Shown: positions 1 through 6,434 of the stretch, piece by piece | How positions within the stretch are numbered: position 1 is the stretch's first letter | Layout of the letters: every line of letters starts with the position of its first letter | Assembly: GCA_027043685.1 (NCBI GenBank) | Contig: JALUFI010000095.1 | Coordinates: 1-15,107 of the forward strand | Reading direction: 5' to 3' | Origin: Pyrodictiaceae archaeon | GTDB taxonomy: Archaea; Thermoproteota; Thermoprotei_A; Sulfolobales; Pyrodictiaceae | Length of the DNA: 15,107 nt | Notes under the pieces: model-generated | Told to the model about the DNA's origin: nothing | Seen by the model: only the letters and a program-made list of their open reading frames with translations | Databases searched by the model: none | Translations under genes and position numbers: made by a program

Positions 1-316
1 GGATGGCTCTCCTCACGCCCCTCCTCCGGAGCCCCCGGAGCGCCTCCGCCGCCTCATCGAGGGAGTCGTAGACGCCGACCACCCGGCCCCCGGCTATGAC
101 GACGTACTTGCCCCTGGCCTCCCGGCGCAGCCTCTCCTTCACTGCCTCCCACGTGGCGTCGTCAGCCGCCTCGTCGCCGACGACGCCTAGGGGGCTGCGG
201 GCCCAGAGCTCTATGGCCTCCTCCACCGCCTCGGAGAGGCTCAGCCCCCTCCGGGCAGCCTCCGCCTTCAGCAGCCGTATCTTCTCCTCGGAGAGCTTCT
301 TCAACACGAGCCTCAA
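1..316 (-). CDS. RHH/antitoxin-like protein with DUF5678-like C-terminus (partial)
   Basis: Open on the minus strand from a likely TTG at 316-314 to the left edge, so the C-terminus is missing. An in-frame TAG at 331-329 limits the start to a short stretch; GTG at 307-305 or TTG at 304-302 are alternatives. The N-terminal 40 residues (RLVLKKLSEEKIRLLKAEAA, then RGLSLSEAVEEAIELW) look like a ribbon-helix-helix DNA-binding fold, as in CopG/VapB antitoxins. Residues about 70-100 contain KYVVIAGGRVVGVYDSLDEA, which resembles the small archaeal DUF5678 domain. It reads as an antitoxin-like or small regulatory protein. Genes with DUF5678 often precede a retropepsin-like aspartic protease gene; whether one follows lies outside the window. 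The plus-strand frame over the same bases is a shadow. Confidence 0.7.
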   Translation of the reverse strand, partial: MRLVLKKLSEEKIRLLKAEAARRGLSLSEAVEEAIELWARSPLGVVGDEAADDATWEAVKERLRREARGKYVVIAGGRVVGVYDSLDEAAEALRGLRRRGVRRAI

Positions 317-352
317 CGCGCAGCGCCCCTAGGGGGAGGGGTGACCTGGGTA

Positions 353-369
353 ACCCGGGCGCCCCGGGT
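353..369 (-). other. Short GC hairpin between rnz and the RHH gene
   Basis: ACCCGGG at 353-359 and CCCGGGT at 363-369 form a perfect 7-bp inverted repeat with a 3-base loop. It lies just past the rnz stop (TAG, 375-373) and before the RHH gene on the same strand. It could slow or end rnz transcription, but no T tract follows. A weak TATA-like TATAC at 373-369 overlaps its edge. Confidence 0.3.
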
Positions 370-372
370 ATA

Positions 373-1281
373 CTAGAGCCTTACCACGACCCGGAGCCCG
401 TCCTCCGCGGCCACGACGCGGGGGAAGATGCGCCTCGCCTCCCGGAGCAGGGGCCCCGGGTCCCGGTACCTTGCGCTGAAGTGGGTGAGGACGAGGAGCC
501 CCGCCCCGGCCTCCCCGGCGGCGCGGGCAGCGTCAGCGGCCGTGCTGTGGCCCTGCTCGTGGGCCTCCTCCTCCATGTCGCTCGTGAAGGTCGCGTCGTG
601 GATGAGCACCGTCGCGCCCCGGGCGGCCTCAACCACGCTCCCGCAGGGAGCAGTGTCCCCCGTGTAGACTATCACCGCGCGGGGCCTCGGCCTAACCACC
701 TCCTCGGGCCTCACGAGCCTGCCGTCAGCGGTCACAACGGGCTCGCCGCGCTGCAGCCTCCCCAGAAGCGGCCCCGAGACCCCCAGCCTCCGGGCAGCCT
801 CTAGGTCGACCCGGGGCTTCCTCGGCGGCTCCACCAGCCGGTAGACAAGGCCCGGCACCGTGTGGCAGGCCGGGTAGGCCTCCACCCTCCACCCGCTCGG
901 CAACACCAGCACCTCGCCCGGGACCAGCTCATGCACCTCAACGGGGTAGGGCGGCAGCCACCTGGTGGCGATGGCAGCCTCCTCCAGGAACCTCCTGAGC
1001 CCAGGCGGCCCCGCGGCGACGAGGAGCCCCCTCCTCCCAGCCATAGCCATGCTCTGCAGCAGCCCCGGGACACCGAACAAGTGGTCGCCGTGGAGATGCG
1101 TGACCAGCAAGGCCTCGACCCGGAGAGGGCTCAACCCGTACCTGGTCAGCGCGGCCTGCGTCCCCTCGCCGGCGTCGAGCAGTATCGCCCTGCCGCGGTG
1201 GATGACCGCGAGCCCCGGCAGCCCCCTCGCCGGGGTCGGCACGGCGGCGCTGGTGCCGAGGAAGAGGAGGCCAAGCTCCAA
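373..1281 (-). CDS. rnz: Ribonuclease Z (tRNase Z)
   Basis: Cytoplasmic tRNA 3'-end processing endonuclease that cuts precursor tRNAs after the discriminator base. It is a zinc-dependent metallo-beta-lactamase fold protein of 302 residues, the usual size of the short tRNase Z form. The N-terminus LGTSAAVPTPARGLPGL is typical of the family. The metal motif THLHGDH is at residues 61-67. Further expected ligands are H140 (ACHT), D209 (TGDT, 207-210) and H267 (LTHFSARY, 265-272). A GHST motif lies at 244-247, near the catalytic region. The start is TTG at 1281-1279; no other in-frame start codon precedes it, and the resulting N-terminus fits the family. A GGAGG lies about 13 bases upstream, rather far. 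The gene follows the NifX-like gene on the same strand with a 90-base gap holding a hairpin, so it may have its own promoter. Confidence 0.97.
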   Translation of the reverse strand: MELGLLFLGTSAAVPTPARGLPGLAVIHRGRAILLDAGEGTQAALTRYGLSPLRVEALLVTHLHGDHLFGVPGLLQSMAMAGRRGLLVAAGPPGLRRFLEEAAIATRWLPPYPVEVHELVPGEVLVLPSGWRVEAYPACHTVPGLVYRLVEPPRKPRVDLEAARRLGVSGPLLGRLQRGEPVVTADGRLVRPEEVVRPRPRAVIVYTGDTAPCGSVVEAARGATVLIHDATFTSDMEEEAHEQGHSTAADAARAAGEAGAGLLVLTHFSARYRDPGPLLREARRIFPRVVAAEDGLRVVVRL

Positions 1282-1347
1282 GGCCCAGCACGGCCCTCCA
1301 GGAGGCGAGACACCCGGGGAGGAAGGGGGAGGCGCTCAACGGTGGCT

Positions 1348-1371
1348 GGGAAAAGGAGGGGAGCCCCTCTC
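1348..1371 (-). terminator. Possible terminator after the NifX-like gene
   Basis: On the minus strand, directly after the stop codon, GAGGGG and CCCCTC form a short stem (within 1356-1369) followed by CTTTTCCC. The T run fits archaeal termination, which relies mainly on U-rich stretches; the stem is short. Confidence 0.35.
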
Positions 1372-1764
1372 CTAGGCCGCTGGCTGGGCCTCGGCGCGGA
1401 GCCCCAGCTCCTCCTCCACCCTCCGCAGCGCATCCACTATCCTCGTCCGCGGCTTAACCATGACCACGCGCTTCCCATGCCTCTCCATGAACTCCCTGCC
1501 GCCCGGGCCAAACGCCACCGAGACCACGACGCTGCAGCCGCTTATCATTTCGAGTATCTTCCTCCTCTTCCCCCTCTCCTCCTCCCCGTGCTCCTCCCCG
1601 TCGTGGCCGTGGTGGTGCTCGCCCCGGTACGGGTTCTCCACCCTGCCCCGGAGCCTCCACCCGTTGCCAGTCCACTCGTAGAAGAGGTAGAACGCGGCGT
1701 CACCGAAGTGACCCAGCTTCACTGTCTCCCCGTCATCGGTCGGAACAGCCACGCAGACCGGCAT
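1372..1764 (-). CDS. NifX/NifB-type dinitrogenase Fe-Mo cofactor biosynthesis domain protein
   Basis: Small single-domain protein (130 residues) of the family that includes NifX, NafY and the NifB C-terminus, which bind iron-sulfur or Fe-Mo cofactor intermediates. Visible hallmarks are the N-terminus VAVPTDDG, the GHFGDAAFYLFYE segment (about 18-30), an NPY near 45-46, and SGCSVVVSVAFGPGG (75-89) with C77. A His/Glu-rich insertion (GEHHHGHDGEEHGEEE, about 48-63) breaks the domain and may bind metal. There are no nif genes here and family members are common in archaea that do not fix nitrogen, so a general metal or Fe-S role is more likely than nitrogenase assembly. Two Met codons are close together (1770 and 1764). 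I chose 1764 because GAGGTG lies 8 bases before it and because MPVCVAVPTDDG matches the family start. It is divergent from the gene at 1880. Confidence 0.9.
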   Translation of the reverse strand: MPVCVAVPTDDGETVKLGHFGDAAFYLFYEWTGNGWRLRGRVENPYRGEHHHGHDGEEHGEEERGKRRKILEMISGCSVVVSVAFGPGGREFMERHGKRVVMVKPRTRIVDALRRVEEELGLRAEAQPAA

Positions 1765-1789
1765 ACCCATTCCACCTCGGGACGCGCTC

Positions 1790-1850
1790 CCCGCGGGAGA
1801 CCCCGTGCGGCGCGGGTATATGACCGGGGCCCCGGCTCCAACGGCGGCCC
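1790..1850. promoter_or_regulatory. Putative divergent promoter region
   Basis: The gap between the divergent genes starting at 1764 and 1880 has one AT-rich island, TATAT at 1817-1821, in otherwise GC-rich sequence. Read as a TATA box on the minus strand it would place the start of the NifX-like mRNA about 25-30 bases before the start codon. On the plus strand it would give a leader of about 35 bases. The assignment rests on spacing only. Confidence 0.35.
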
Positions 1851-1879
1851 GGGCTTGAGCCCCAGAGAGGGCTGGGGTC

Positions 1880-2446
1880 TTGGAGGCCCAGCTGCGCTCA
1901 AGGCTCTGGGTCTACACCGGCAGGGATGACCTCCTCCACGCCTCCAGCGACGCGGGGGTGCAGGAGCGTTACCGCCGGTGCGTGGTCGGCGCTGGACGGT
2001 ACTACGCGGTGTACTGTGTGCTCAGGTATCTGCTCGAGGAGGCGGATTTCCCGAAACCGGTCGAGAAGCCGGGCAAGGTATACGTGTACACCGTTGTCCA
2101 CGTTAAGTCCGAGGAGGGCTCGAGGAGGCGTATACTGAGCCTCCAGGCGGATGGCTGCAGCCTGCTAAACGTTGTAGCGATAGCCGATGCTGGGGGGCTG
2201 ACCTACGCCGAGGCCCAGAGGGTGCTGGCAAGCAACACGGGCAGCCTTGTCTTCCTGGCGCCGCCCAGCCTCCAATACGTCGTAGACTATGACGGCCTCG
2301 GGCAGGTGCTCGGGCAGGGAGCCGGCTGGGCCAGCACAGTGGACGATAATGTCGTTGAGGAGGCGCTGCTGAGAATTGGCGCGCTGAAGAGAGCCGTGGA
2401 CGTTGGGGTGTCGCCCAACCAGTGCCTCCGGGACAATGGCTCCTAG
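1880..2446 (+). CDS. Hypothetical protein, 188 residues
   Basis: Not recognised. The start is TTG at 1880-1882, the only start codon between an in-frame TGA at 1856-1858 and the body of the gene. The protein looks soluble, with mixed alpha/beta character. It has a Tyr/Val-rich strand region (KVYVYTVVHVKS, about 74-85), a helix-turn region around LTYAEAQRVLAS (105-116), and a C-terminal segment rich in Asp/Val. Four Cys are scattered with no zinc-motif spacing. There is no signal peptide or membrane segment. Codon third positions look less GC-biased than in the flanking genes (frequent GTT, GTA, ATA, AAC), which could mean a different origin or low expression. It is divergent from the NifX-like gene, and about 130 bases separate it from the next gene. 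That it is real is supported by the long open frame and the absence of a better frame on either strand. Confidence 0.72.
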   Translation: MEAQLRSRLWVYTGRDDLLHASSDAGVQERYRRCVVGAGRYYAVYCVLRYLLEEADFPKPVEKPGKVYVYTVVHVKSEEGSRRRILSLQADGCSLLNVVAIADAGGLTYAEAQRVLASNTGSLVFLAPPSLQYVVDYDGLGQVLGQGAGWASTVDDNVVEEALLRIGALKRAVDVGVSPNQCLRDNGS

Positions 2447-2487
2447 GTGCGCGTGCCCGGCGCTACGTAGAGTTGCTTGTAGGCAAT

Positions 2488-2497
2488 GTAATAATAC
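2488..2497 (+). promoter_or_regulatory. TATA-like AT island
   Basis: GTAATAATAC is the only AT-rich stretch in this gap. A transcript starting about 25 bases on (near 2520) would carry the hairpin at 2531-2562 near its 5' end, then the gene at 2605. This is inferred from position alone. Confidence 0.3.
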
Positions 2498-2530
2498 GCC
2501 GGTTCGTGGCCGCTTCTATCCGACTGGGGT

Positions 2531-2562
2531 GTTTCCGCCTAAGCCCGTGAGGGCCTAGAAAC
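2531..2562 (+). other. Bulged stem-loop in the leader of the 2605 gene
   Basis: GTTTC (2531-2535) pairs with GAAAC (2558-2562). Inside this, TAAGCCC (2540-2546) pairs with GGGCCTA (2551-2557) with one mismatch, leaving a GTGA tetraloop (2547-2550) and a CGCC bulge (2536-2539) on the left side. This is a plausible RNA structure, either in the 5' leader or as a small RNA. No T tract follows and there is no C/D box pattern, so no class is assigned. Confidence 0.4.
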
Positions 2563-2604
2563 AATTCCTCGAGATGGGTGCGGCGGGGCTGCTGGTGTTG
2601 GGCT

Positions 2605-2943
2605 ATGGGTTTGCGGAGGCTTGGGCTTGAGGCCTTCGTGCTCGCCTACCTCCTGCGCCGGGGCGCGCAGGGGGCGACGGTGGAGGAGCTGGAGAGGGCT
2701 GTGGAGGCGGCGGCTCGGCGCGGGATACTAGTCGTTGCTGATAGCAGGAGGCTGCGCGTGGAGCTGGAGAGCTACCTGGACTACCTCCGCGCGATAAGGG
2801 CCGTCGAGGAGAGGAATGGGAGGCTGGTGCTGAGGGAGTCCAGGATATCCCCGCCCCTCCGCCGCGTCCTGGAGGAGGCCGCGGAGCTGGTGGACGGGGT
2901 GGCGGCGCAGCCCGGCGGCTCCCTGGTTGAGGCTACCGCGTAG
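2605..2943 (+). CDS. Small winged-helix-like protein
   Basis: A protein of 112 residues, mostly helical and highly charged, without membrane segments. Residues about 5-60 (LEAFVLAYLLRRG, then ATVEELERAVEAAARRG) followed by LESYLDYLRAIRAVEERNGR and the strand RLVLRE have the order helix, helix-turn-helix, hairpin seen in archaeal winged-helix DNA-binding proteins. This is a fold guess from the pattern, not a family match. The open frame extends back to GTG at 2578, but I chose ATG at 2605-2607 because GGTG precedes it by about 7 bases, the spacing seen in several genes here, and because the extra residues are Cys/Trp-rich and unlike the rest. The larger gene at 3005 follows on the same strand after 61 bases, so the two may be co-transcribed. 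Confidence 0.7.
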   Translation: MGLRRLGLEAFVLAYLLRRGAQGATVEELERAVEAAARRGILVVADSRRLRVELESYLDYLRAIRAVEERNGRLVLRESRISPPLRRVLEEAAELVDGVAAQPGGSLVEATA

Positions 2944-3004
2944 CGCCTCCCGGGGGAGCACTAAGGGGGGCCCTGGTGCCTTGTAGCGACGGGGGTCTGG
3001 TGCT

Positions 3005-4102
3005 TTGACGGGCCTGCGTGGCTGGCTCGTGGAGAGGGCCTCCGGGTTCCTCGCCGCGGCCCGGGGCCTGCTCGCCGCCGCTAGGAGGCTGCGTGGCCTC
3101 GTCGGCGGCAGGGACCTCTCGGAGCTGGTGGGCGACGAGTCTCTGGCCGAGATGCTTCTCGGCGGCTTCGACCCGAGGGCCGGCGACCCCTATGCGCCGG
3201 GGAGCCTGGCGAGGCTCTACCGCGACCTCTACGGCGTCCAGGTGCTCTCTCCGAGGCTGCTGGCCGCGAGGCTCCGGGATGGGCTCCCGCTGCGCCTCGC
3301 TGGCCGCGGGGTCGTGGTCTCTGCCTCTGAGACCAGGTTCACGCGGCTCGTGGAGGCGGCGGCCGAGGAGGCCCAGGGGCTCCTGGGGGAGCTGGGCGCG
3401 GGGGAGCCGGAGCCGGTTAGCTACGACACCGCTGACCCCCTCTGGGGCCTCGAGGCGGCCAGGAGGCTGGCCGAGGAGGCGGTGACGCTGCTCCCGCCCT
3501 ACAGCAGGGAGGCCTTGGCTCTCTTCGCGGCTTCCGCGCCCGCGCCGCTCGGCGCCGTGGAGAGGCTCGGCGCCTCCCCCGAGGAGCTGAGGAGCCTGGG
3601 CCTGGTGGAGGCCCTGAGGCTCCCCGGCAGCGAGGCCCCGGGCACCGGGGGGCTACGCGTCCTCGCCGAGCCCGGGCCGGTGCTGACCCGGTACCGCTGC
3701 CTAGCCCTCGCAGCCGCCAGGATCCTCCAGCTGGACGAGCTGCGCGGCTACATAGAGGCCCCGGACCCGGTAGCGGAGATGGCTCGGGAGGCCCTCCAGG
3801 AGGCCCCGGGGGACCGGCTCGCCGAGCTGGCCAAGAGGGCGGCCGAGAGGATTGGCCAGCGCCTACCCCTGCCAAGGGGCTGCAGCGTCCCCGAGGCACC
3901 GATGCTGCCCCTAGGCGTCTGGAGCTACAGCCTCGAGGCCTCCCTCGAGGACGTGGAGCTGCGGCTCGGCGGCGAGCCACTGGGCACCTACATGGACCTC
4001 GTGGAGGCGCTGCTCCCCCTACTCTACCGCGGCCTCGCCGGCCTAGAGCCGGGCGGCGAGAACACGCTCCGGGCCTGGTTCACCGCGCCCCAGCAGCCCT
4101 AG
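3005..4102 (+). CDS. Hypothetical helical protein, 365 residues
   Basis: Not recognised. The start is TTG at 3005-3007, downstream of an in-frame TAG at 2984-2986. The protein is rich in Leu, Ala, Arg and Glu and is predicted by eye to be almost entirely helical, without convincing membrane spans or a signal peptide. Residues about 166-225 (SREALALFAASA, then APLGAVERLGASPEELRSLG and a strand GLRVLAE) resemble a winged-helix unit, as in the small gene before it. The N-terminal 35 residues form an amphipathic Arg/Leu helix. Very few Cys and no catalytic signature are visible. It may form an operon with the 2605 gene. Codon use matches the GC-rich neighbours on the right. The antisense frame at 3417-3980 is a shadow with biased composition. 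Confidence 0.8.
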   Translation: MTGLRGWLVERASGFLAAARGLLAAARRLRGLVGGRDLSELVGDESLAEMLLGGFDPRAGDPYAPGSLARLYRDLYGVQVLSPRLLAARLRDGLPLRLAGRGVVVSASETRFTRLVEAAAEEAQGLLGELGAGEPEPVSYDTADPLWGLEAARRLAEEAVTLLPPYSREALALFAASAPAPLGAVERLGASPEELRSLGLVEALRLPGSEAPGTGGLRVLAEPGPVLTRYRCLALAAARILQLDELRGYIEAPDPVAEMAREALQEAPGDRLAELAKRAAERIGQRLPLPRGCSVPEAPMLPLGVWSYSLEASLEDVELRLGGEPLGTYMDLVEALLPLLYRGLAGLEPGGENTLRAWFTAPQQP

Positions 4103-4134
4103 GGGAGGGGCTCGGGGCCGACCGCTTCTCCTCA

Positions 4135-4163
4135 CACAGGCCCCCGTCGGCGGGGGGCCTGTG
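4135..4163 (+). terminator. Strong hairpin after the 3005 gene
   Basis: CACAGGCCCCC (4135-4145) and GGGGGCCTGTG (4153-4163) form a perfect 11-bp stem around a 7-base loop. It sits 32 bases past the stop codon and about 100 bases before sdhB. There is no T tract, so it may act as an mRNA 3'-end structure rather than a classical terminator. Confidence 0.45.
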
Positions 4164-4266
4164 GGCACTAAGCCAGCTCCTCACCGCCCCCTGGCTCCTC
4201 GTGCCCCGTCGCCGAGCCCCCCTTAACCCCCTCCTCCGCTGCATGGGGGTCCCTGGTGGGAAAGGG

Positions 4267-5196
4267 GTGTCCCGCGCCGCGGCGGGCAGGGACACGGTGC
4301 TGCTCCGCGTCCACCGCTACAGCCCGGAGACGGGGCGGCGCTGGGTCCAGGAGTACCGCGTCCCCCGTCGCCGCGGCATGACGGTGCTGGACGCGCTCCT
4401 CTACGTCAAGACAAGGCTTGACTCCACGCTCTCCTTCCGCTACAGCTGCAGGATGGGTGCGTGCGGCAGCTGCGGCGTCCTCGTGAACGGTGAGCCCCGG
4501 CTCGCCTGCCAGACCCAGGTCGCGGACGTGGAGAGGGACGGCGTGGTGGAGGTGGCTCCGCTTCCCGGCTACCCCGTGGTAAGGGACCTCGTGGTCGACA
4601 TGACCAGGCTCATCGAGAACCACCGCCGCGCCGTCCCCACCGTGGTGCGCCGCGACCCCGGGGACGAGGAGGCCCCGAGGGAGTACCTCGTCACGCCGGA
4701 GCAGCACCTCGGCTACCTCCAGTACAGCCTATGCATAATGTGTGGGCTCTGCAACGCCGCCTGCCCCGTCTACAACCGCAACCTCCGCTACCTCGGCCCC
4801 CAGGCGCTGACAGTCATCTACCGGTTCCTCGCTGACCCCCGGGACGAGGCGACCGAGAAGAGGATAGCGATGGCTGCGAGCCCCGACGCCTGCTACGCCT
4901 GCCACATGGCGGCCAGCTGCAGCGCCGCCTGCCCCAAGGCCGTGGACCCTGCCTCCGCGATACAGAGGCTCCGGGCAGCCACCCTTAAGGCGGTGCTCGG
5001 CCTCTACCGGAAGGAGACGAGCCCCGTCGCGCCCCCATTGGAGAAGCCGCTGCGCCGCGTGGAGGCCAGCTACCCCACCCACAACCTCGTCGAGGGAGCG
5101 GACCCCGAGGCGGAGGCACGGGCGCCCCCGCCCCTCGACATAGACCCCGAGAACCCGCCGCCCGTGCTGGCGGCCCACCGCGTGGCGAGGCGCTAG
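4267..5196 (+). CDS. sdhB: Succinate dehydrogenase/fumarate reductase iron-sulfur subunit
   Basis: Electron-transfer subunit of complex II, linking the flavin of SdhA to quinone at the membrane anchor. Numbering from GTG 4267 (309 residues), the plant-type ferredoxin domain holds C61, C66, C69 and C81 for [2Fe-2S] (SCRMGACGSCG and C81 in RLACQ). The C-terminal ferredoxin domain has CIMCGLCNAACP (C156, C159, C162, C166) and CYACHMAASCSAACP (C209, C212, C218, C222). The last motif has one Cys more than classical SdhB, three residues before the usual ligand. The C-terminal 40 residues are Pro-rich and probably disordered. Start: GTG 4267 has GGTGG 7 bases upstream; ATG 4243 and GTG 4201 are in frame but lack this. 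It is convergent with sdhD, sharing the CTAG at 5193-5196, and so is transcribed apart from sdhA, sdhC and sdhD. Confidence 0.96.
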   Translation: MSRAAAGRDTVLLRVHRYSPETGRRWVQEYRVPRRRGMTVLDALLYVKTRLDSTLSFRYSCRMGACGSCGVLVNGEPRLACQTQVADVERDGVVEVAPLPGYPVVRDLVVDMTRLIENHRRAVPTVVRRDPGDEEAPREYLVTPEQHLGYLQYSLCIMCGLCNAACPVYNRNLRYLGPQALTVIYRFLADPRDEATEKRIAMAASPDACYACHMAASCSAACPKAVDPASAIQRLRAATLKAVLGLYRKETSPVAPPLEKPLRRVEASYPTHNLVEGADPEAEARAPPPLDIDPENPPPVLAAHRVARR

Positions 5197-5501
5197 CCCA
5201 GCGAGGCCAGGCCCCACACCCCGACCCCTACGATGAGGAGCGCCAGTCCTGCCGCGGCCAGGTCGACGAGCCTCCTCCCCGCATCGCTGTGGACGTAGTC
5301 GTAGAGCACGCTCCTAAGCCCGTTCGCCCCGTGTATCCCCGCGGCGATGAGTATCAGCCACGGCGCCCACGGGCCATAAGGCACACCCCCTACGCCGAAG
5401 CCCCGGGAGAGGATGTGGAGCGGCAACACCACAGCCAGCACTGCCGCAGCAGCGTAGCTCGCCAGCTGCCAGAGGGCCTCAAGCCTCCACCCAGCCACCA
5501 C
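5193..5501 (-). CDS. sdhD: Succinate dehydrogenase membrane anchor subunit D
   Basis: Small membrane anchor of complex II (102 residues) with three membrane spans at about 10-32, 44-66 and 79-99. The stretch HGANGLRSVLYDYV contains H57, which matches the heme b ligand of SdhD families, and D68-Y69, which align with the Asp-Tyr pair of the quinone site in bacterial SdhD. It starts with GTG at 5501; a second GTG follows at 5498. GGTGAGG at 5510-5504 overlaps the sdhC stop codon (5508-5506) and serves as ribosome site, with better spacing to the second GTG. It is tightly coupled to sdhC. The stop codon lies in the CTAG shared with the convergent sdhB. Confidence 0.9.
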   Translation of the reverse strand: MVAGWRLEALWQLASYAAAAVLAVVLPLHILSRGFGVGGVPYGPWAPWLILIAAGIHGANGLRSVLYDYVHSDAGRRLVDLAAAGLALLIVGVGVWGLASLG

Positions 5502-5505
5502 TGCC

Positions 5506-5913
5506 TCACCCCCACGCGAGCAACGCGTACGCTATGAAAGCCATTGCAGCCGCCGAGGCCACAACGACGGCGTGGAGGGCCAGCCTCTGCCCAGCCCGCA
5601 GGCTCCCCGAGATATACGGCGGCCTCGGTATCCCCGGCCTCCCCACACCCAGGCCAAGAGCCTCCACAGCCAGGAGCCTCAGCCCGTTAAGCCCATGGAA
5701 AGCCGCGGAGGAGCCCACGATGAACCTCACCCACGGGTTATACGCGAGGCTGAAAGCAACGCCCTGCGCCCACGAGGCACCAGCCAACGCAGCACCCATG
5801 GTGACAGCGTGCGCAGCGAAATAGGCGAGGAGAATGAGGCCGGCAACACGGTGCGCCAGGTGCGCACCCCTCTCAGGGTTGTTCCTAGGCCTCACCCGGA
5901 GCCCCGGCGGCAA
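5506..5913 (-). CDS. sdhC: Succinate dehydrogenase cytochrome b-type subunit C
   Basis: Membrane anchor subunit that binds heme b and quinone together with SdhD. The 135-residue protein has the family start NNPERGAHLAHRVAGL (11-26), with the conserved H21-R22, then spans at about 22-42, 62-84 and 108-134. The segment FHGLNGLRLLAVE places H73 where the SdhC heme ligand is expected. H35 and H114 are other membrane histidines. The listed start is TTG 5913-5911; GTG at 5895-5893 would remove six residues and also fits the family. A TATA-like TTTTATC at about 5963-5957 would place the mRNA start some 20 bases before the TTG, so sdhCD seems to have its own promoter. The gene upstream on this strand is vapC, not sdhA. 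Confidence 0.93.
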   Translation of the reverse strand: MPPGLRVRPRNNPERGAHLAHRVAGLILLAYFAAHAVTMGAALAGASWAQGVAFSLAYNPWVRFIVGSSAAFHGLNGLRLLAVEALGLGVGRPGIPRPPYISGSLRAGQRLALHAVVVASAAAMAFIAYALLAWG

Positions 5914-5955
5914 CCAGCAGCCCCCGAGACGAGGCCCCTCGGGGGGAGCCCGGTG

Positions 5956-5964
5956 GGATAAAAC
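5956..5964 (-). promoter_or_regulatory. TATA-like box for sdhCD
   Basis: On the minus strand GTTTTATCC is an isolated AT-rich element in GC-rich sequence, 45-50 bases before the sdhC TTG. This fits a crenarchaeal TATA box with a leader of about 20 bases. Confidence 0.5.
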
Positions 5965-5999
5965 CAGGGCCCCACGCCCCCGGGGGATAGGGGGCCCCG

Positions 6000-6434
6000 T
6001 TACCCCTTAGTCAGGAAGACGGGGTCAGCGCCGAGCCACTGCCGGAGCCTCTCGCTGTGCCTCACAAGCTCCTTCTCGGGGCGGAGGAAGAGGGGCTTCA
6101 ACCCATACGCCTTGGCGGCGGCGAGTGTATAGCAGTCGCCGAGGCTCACGGGGACACGGCACTTGCAGCTAGCGGCAAGCCTCCACACGCTCCGGTCCTC
6201 GATCACGGCTATGAGCCTTGAGCCGAGGAGCATGTTCATCCTGCGCGACGCCTCATCGAGCCCCCATAGCCTACACGTCACGTAGAGGGCCTCGGTCAGG
6301 CTGAGCCTGGCCGCATATGCCTCCACGTCGCCGGAGATAATGGCCTCGACGAGGTCCTTGACGAGGCGGCTTCCCGCGAGTATCTCGATCAGGACACTGG
6401 CGTCGAGCACGTAGCTGCCCTGGAGCCTGGTCAA
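6000..6434 (-). CDS. vapC: VapC family PIN-domain toxin
   Basis: PIN-domain ribonuclease of type II toxin-antitoxin systems, 144 residues. The acidic active-site residues are visible: D11 in YVLDASVLIEIL, E48 in LTEALY, and D100 in SLGDCYTLAAAKAYG. The usual fourth acidic position is less clear and may be E120 or E122 in FLRPEKEL. VapC toxins cleave specific RNAs, often tRNA or rRNA; the target here cannot be told. The start is TTG 6434-6432, inside TTGA, whose TGA is the stop of vapB, a typical four-base coupling. Two Cys (C90, C92) lie near the active-site loop. The pair stands between sdhA and sdhC on the same strand. Confidence 0.92.
   Translation of the reverse strand: MTRLQGSYVLDASVLIEILAGSRLVKDLVEAIISGDVEAYAARLSLTEALYVTCRLWGLDEASRRMNMLLGSRLIAVIEDRSVWRLAASCKCRVPVSLGDCYTLAAAKAYGLKPLFLRPEKELVRHSERLRQWLGADPVFLTKG

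Noticed and set aside
96..332. Plus-strand frame of 78 codons
   Set aside because: It is opposite the RHH/DUF5678-like frame, is Ser/Ala-rich as shadows of GC-rich genes are, and matches nothing.
862..1929. Plus-strand frame of 355 codons across rnz and the NifX-like gene
   Set aside because: Antisense to two clearly recognised genes, with Pro/Arg/His-rich composition typical of a GC-rich shadow.
2447..2577. Possible tRNA or C/D box RNA (GGTTCGTGG near 2501)
   Set aside because: No acceptor stem or matching arms, and no C or D box pair, so only a generic stem-loop is reported.
2574..2630. Short frame of 18 codons (ATG 2574) overlapping the winged-helix gene start
   Set aside because: Could be a leader peptide, but it is hydrophobic, without attenuator codons, and such frames are frequent by chance.
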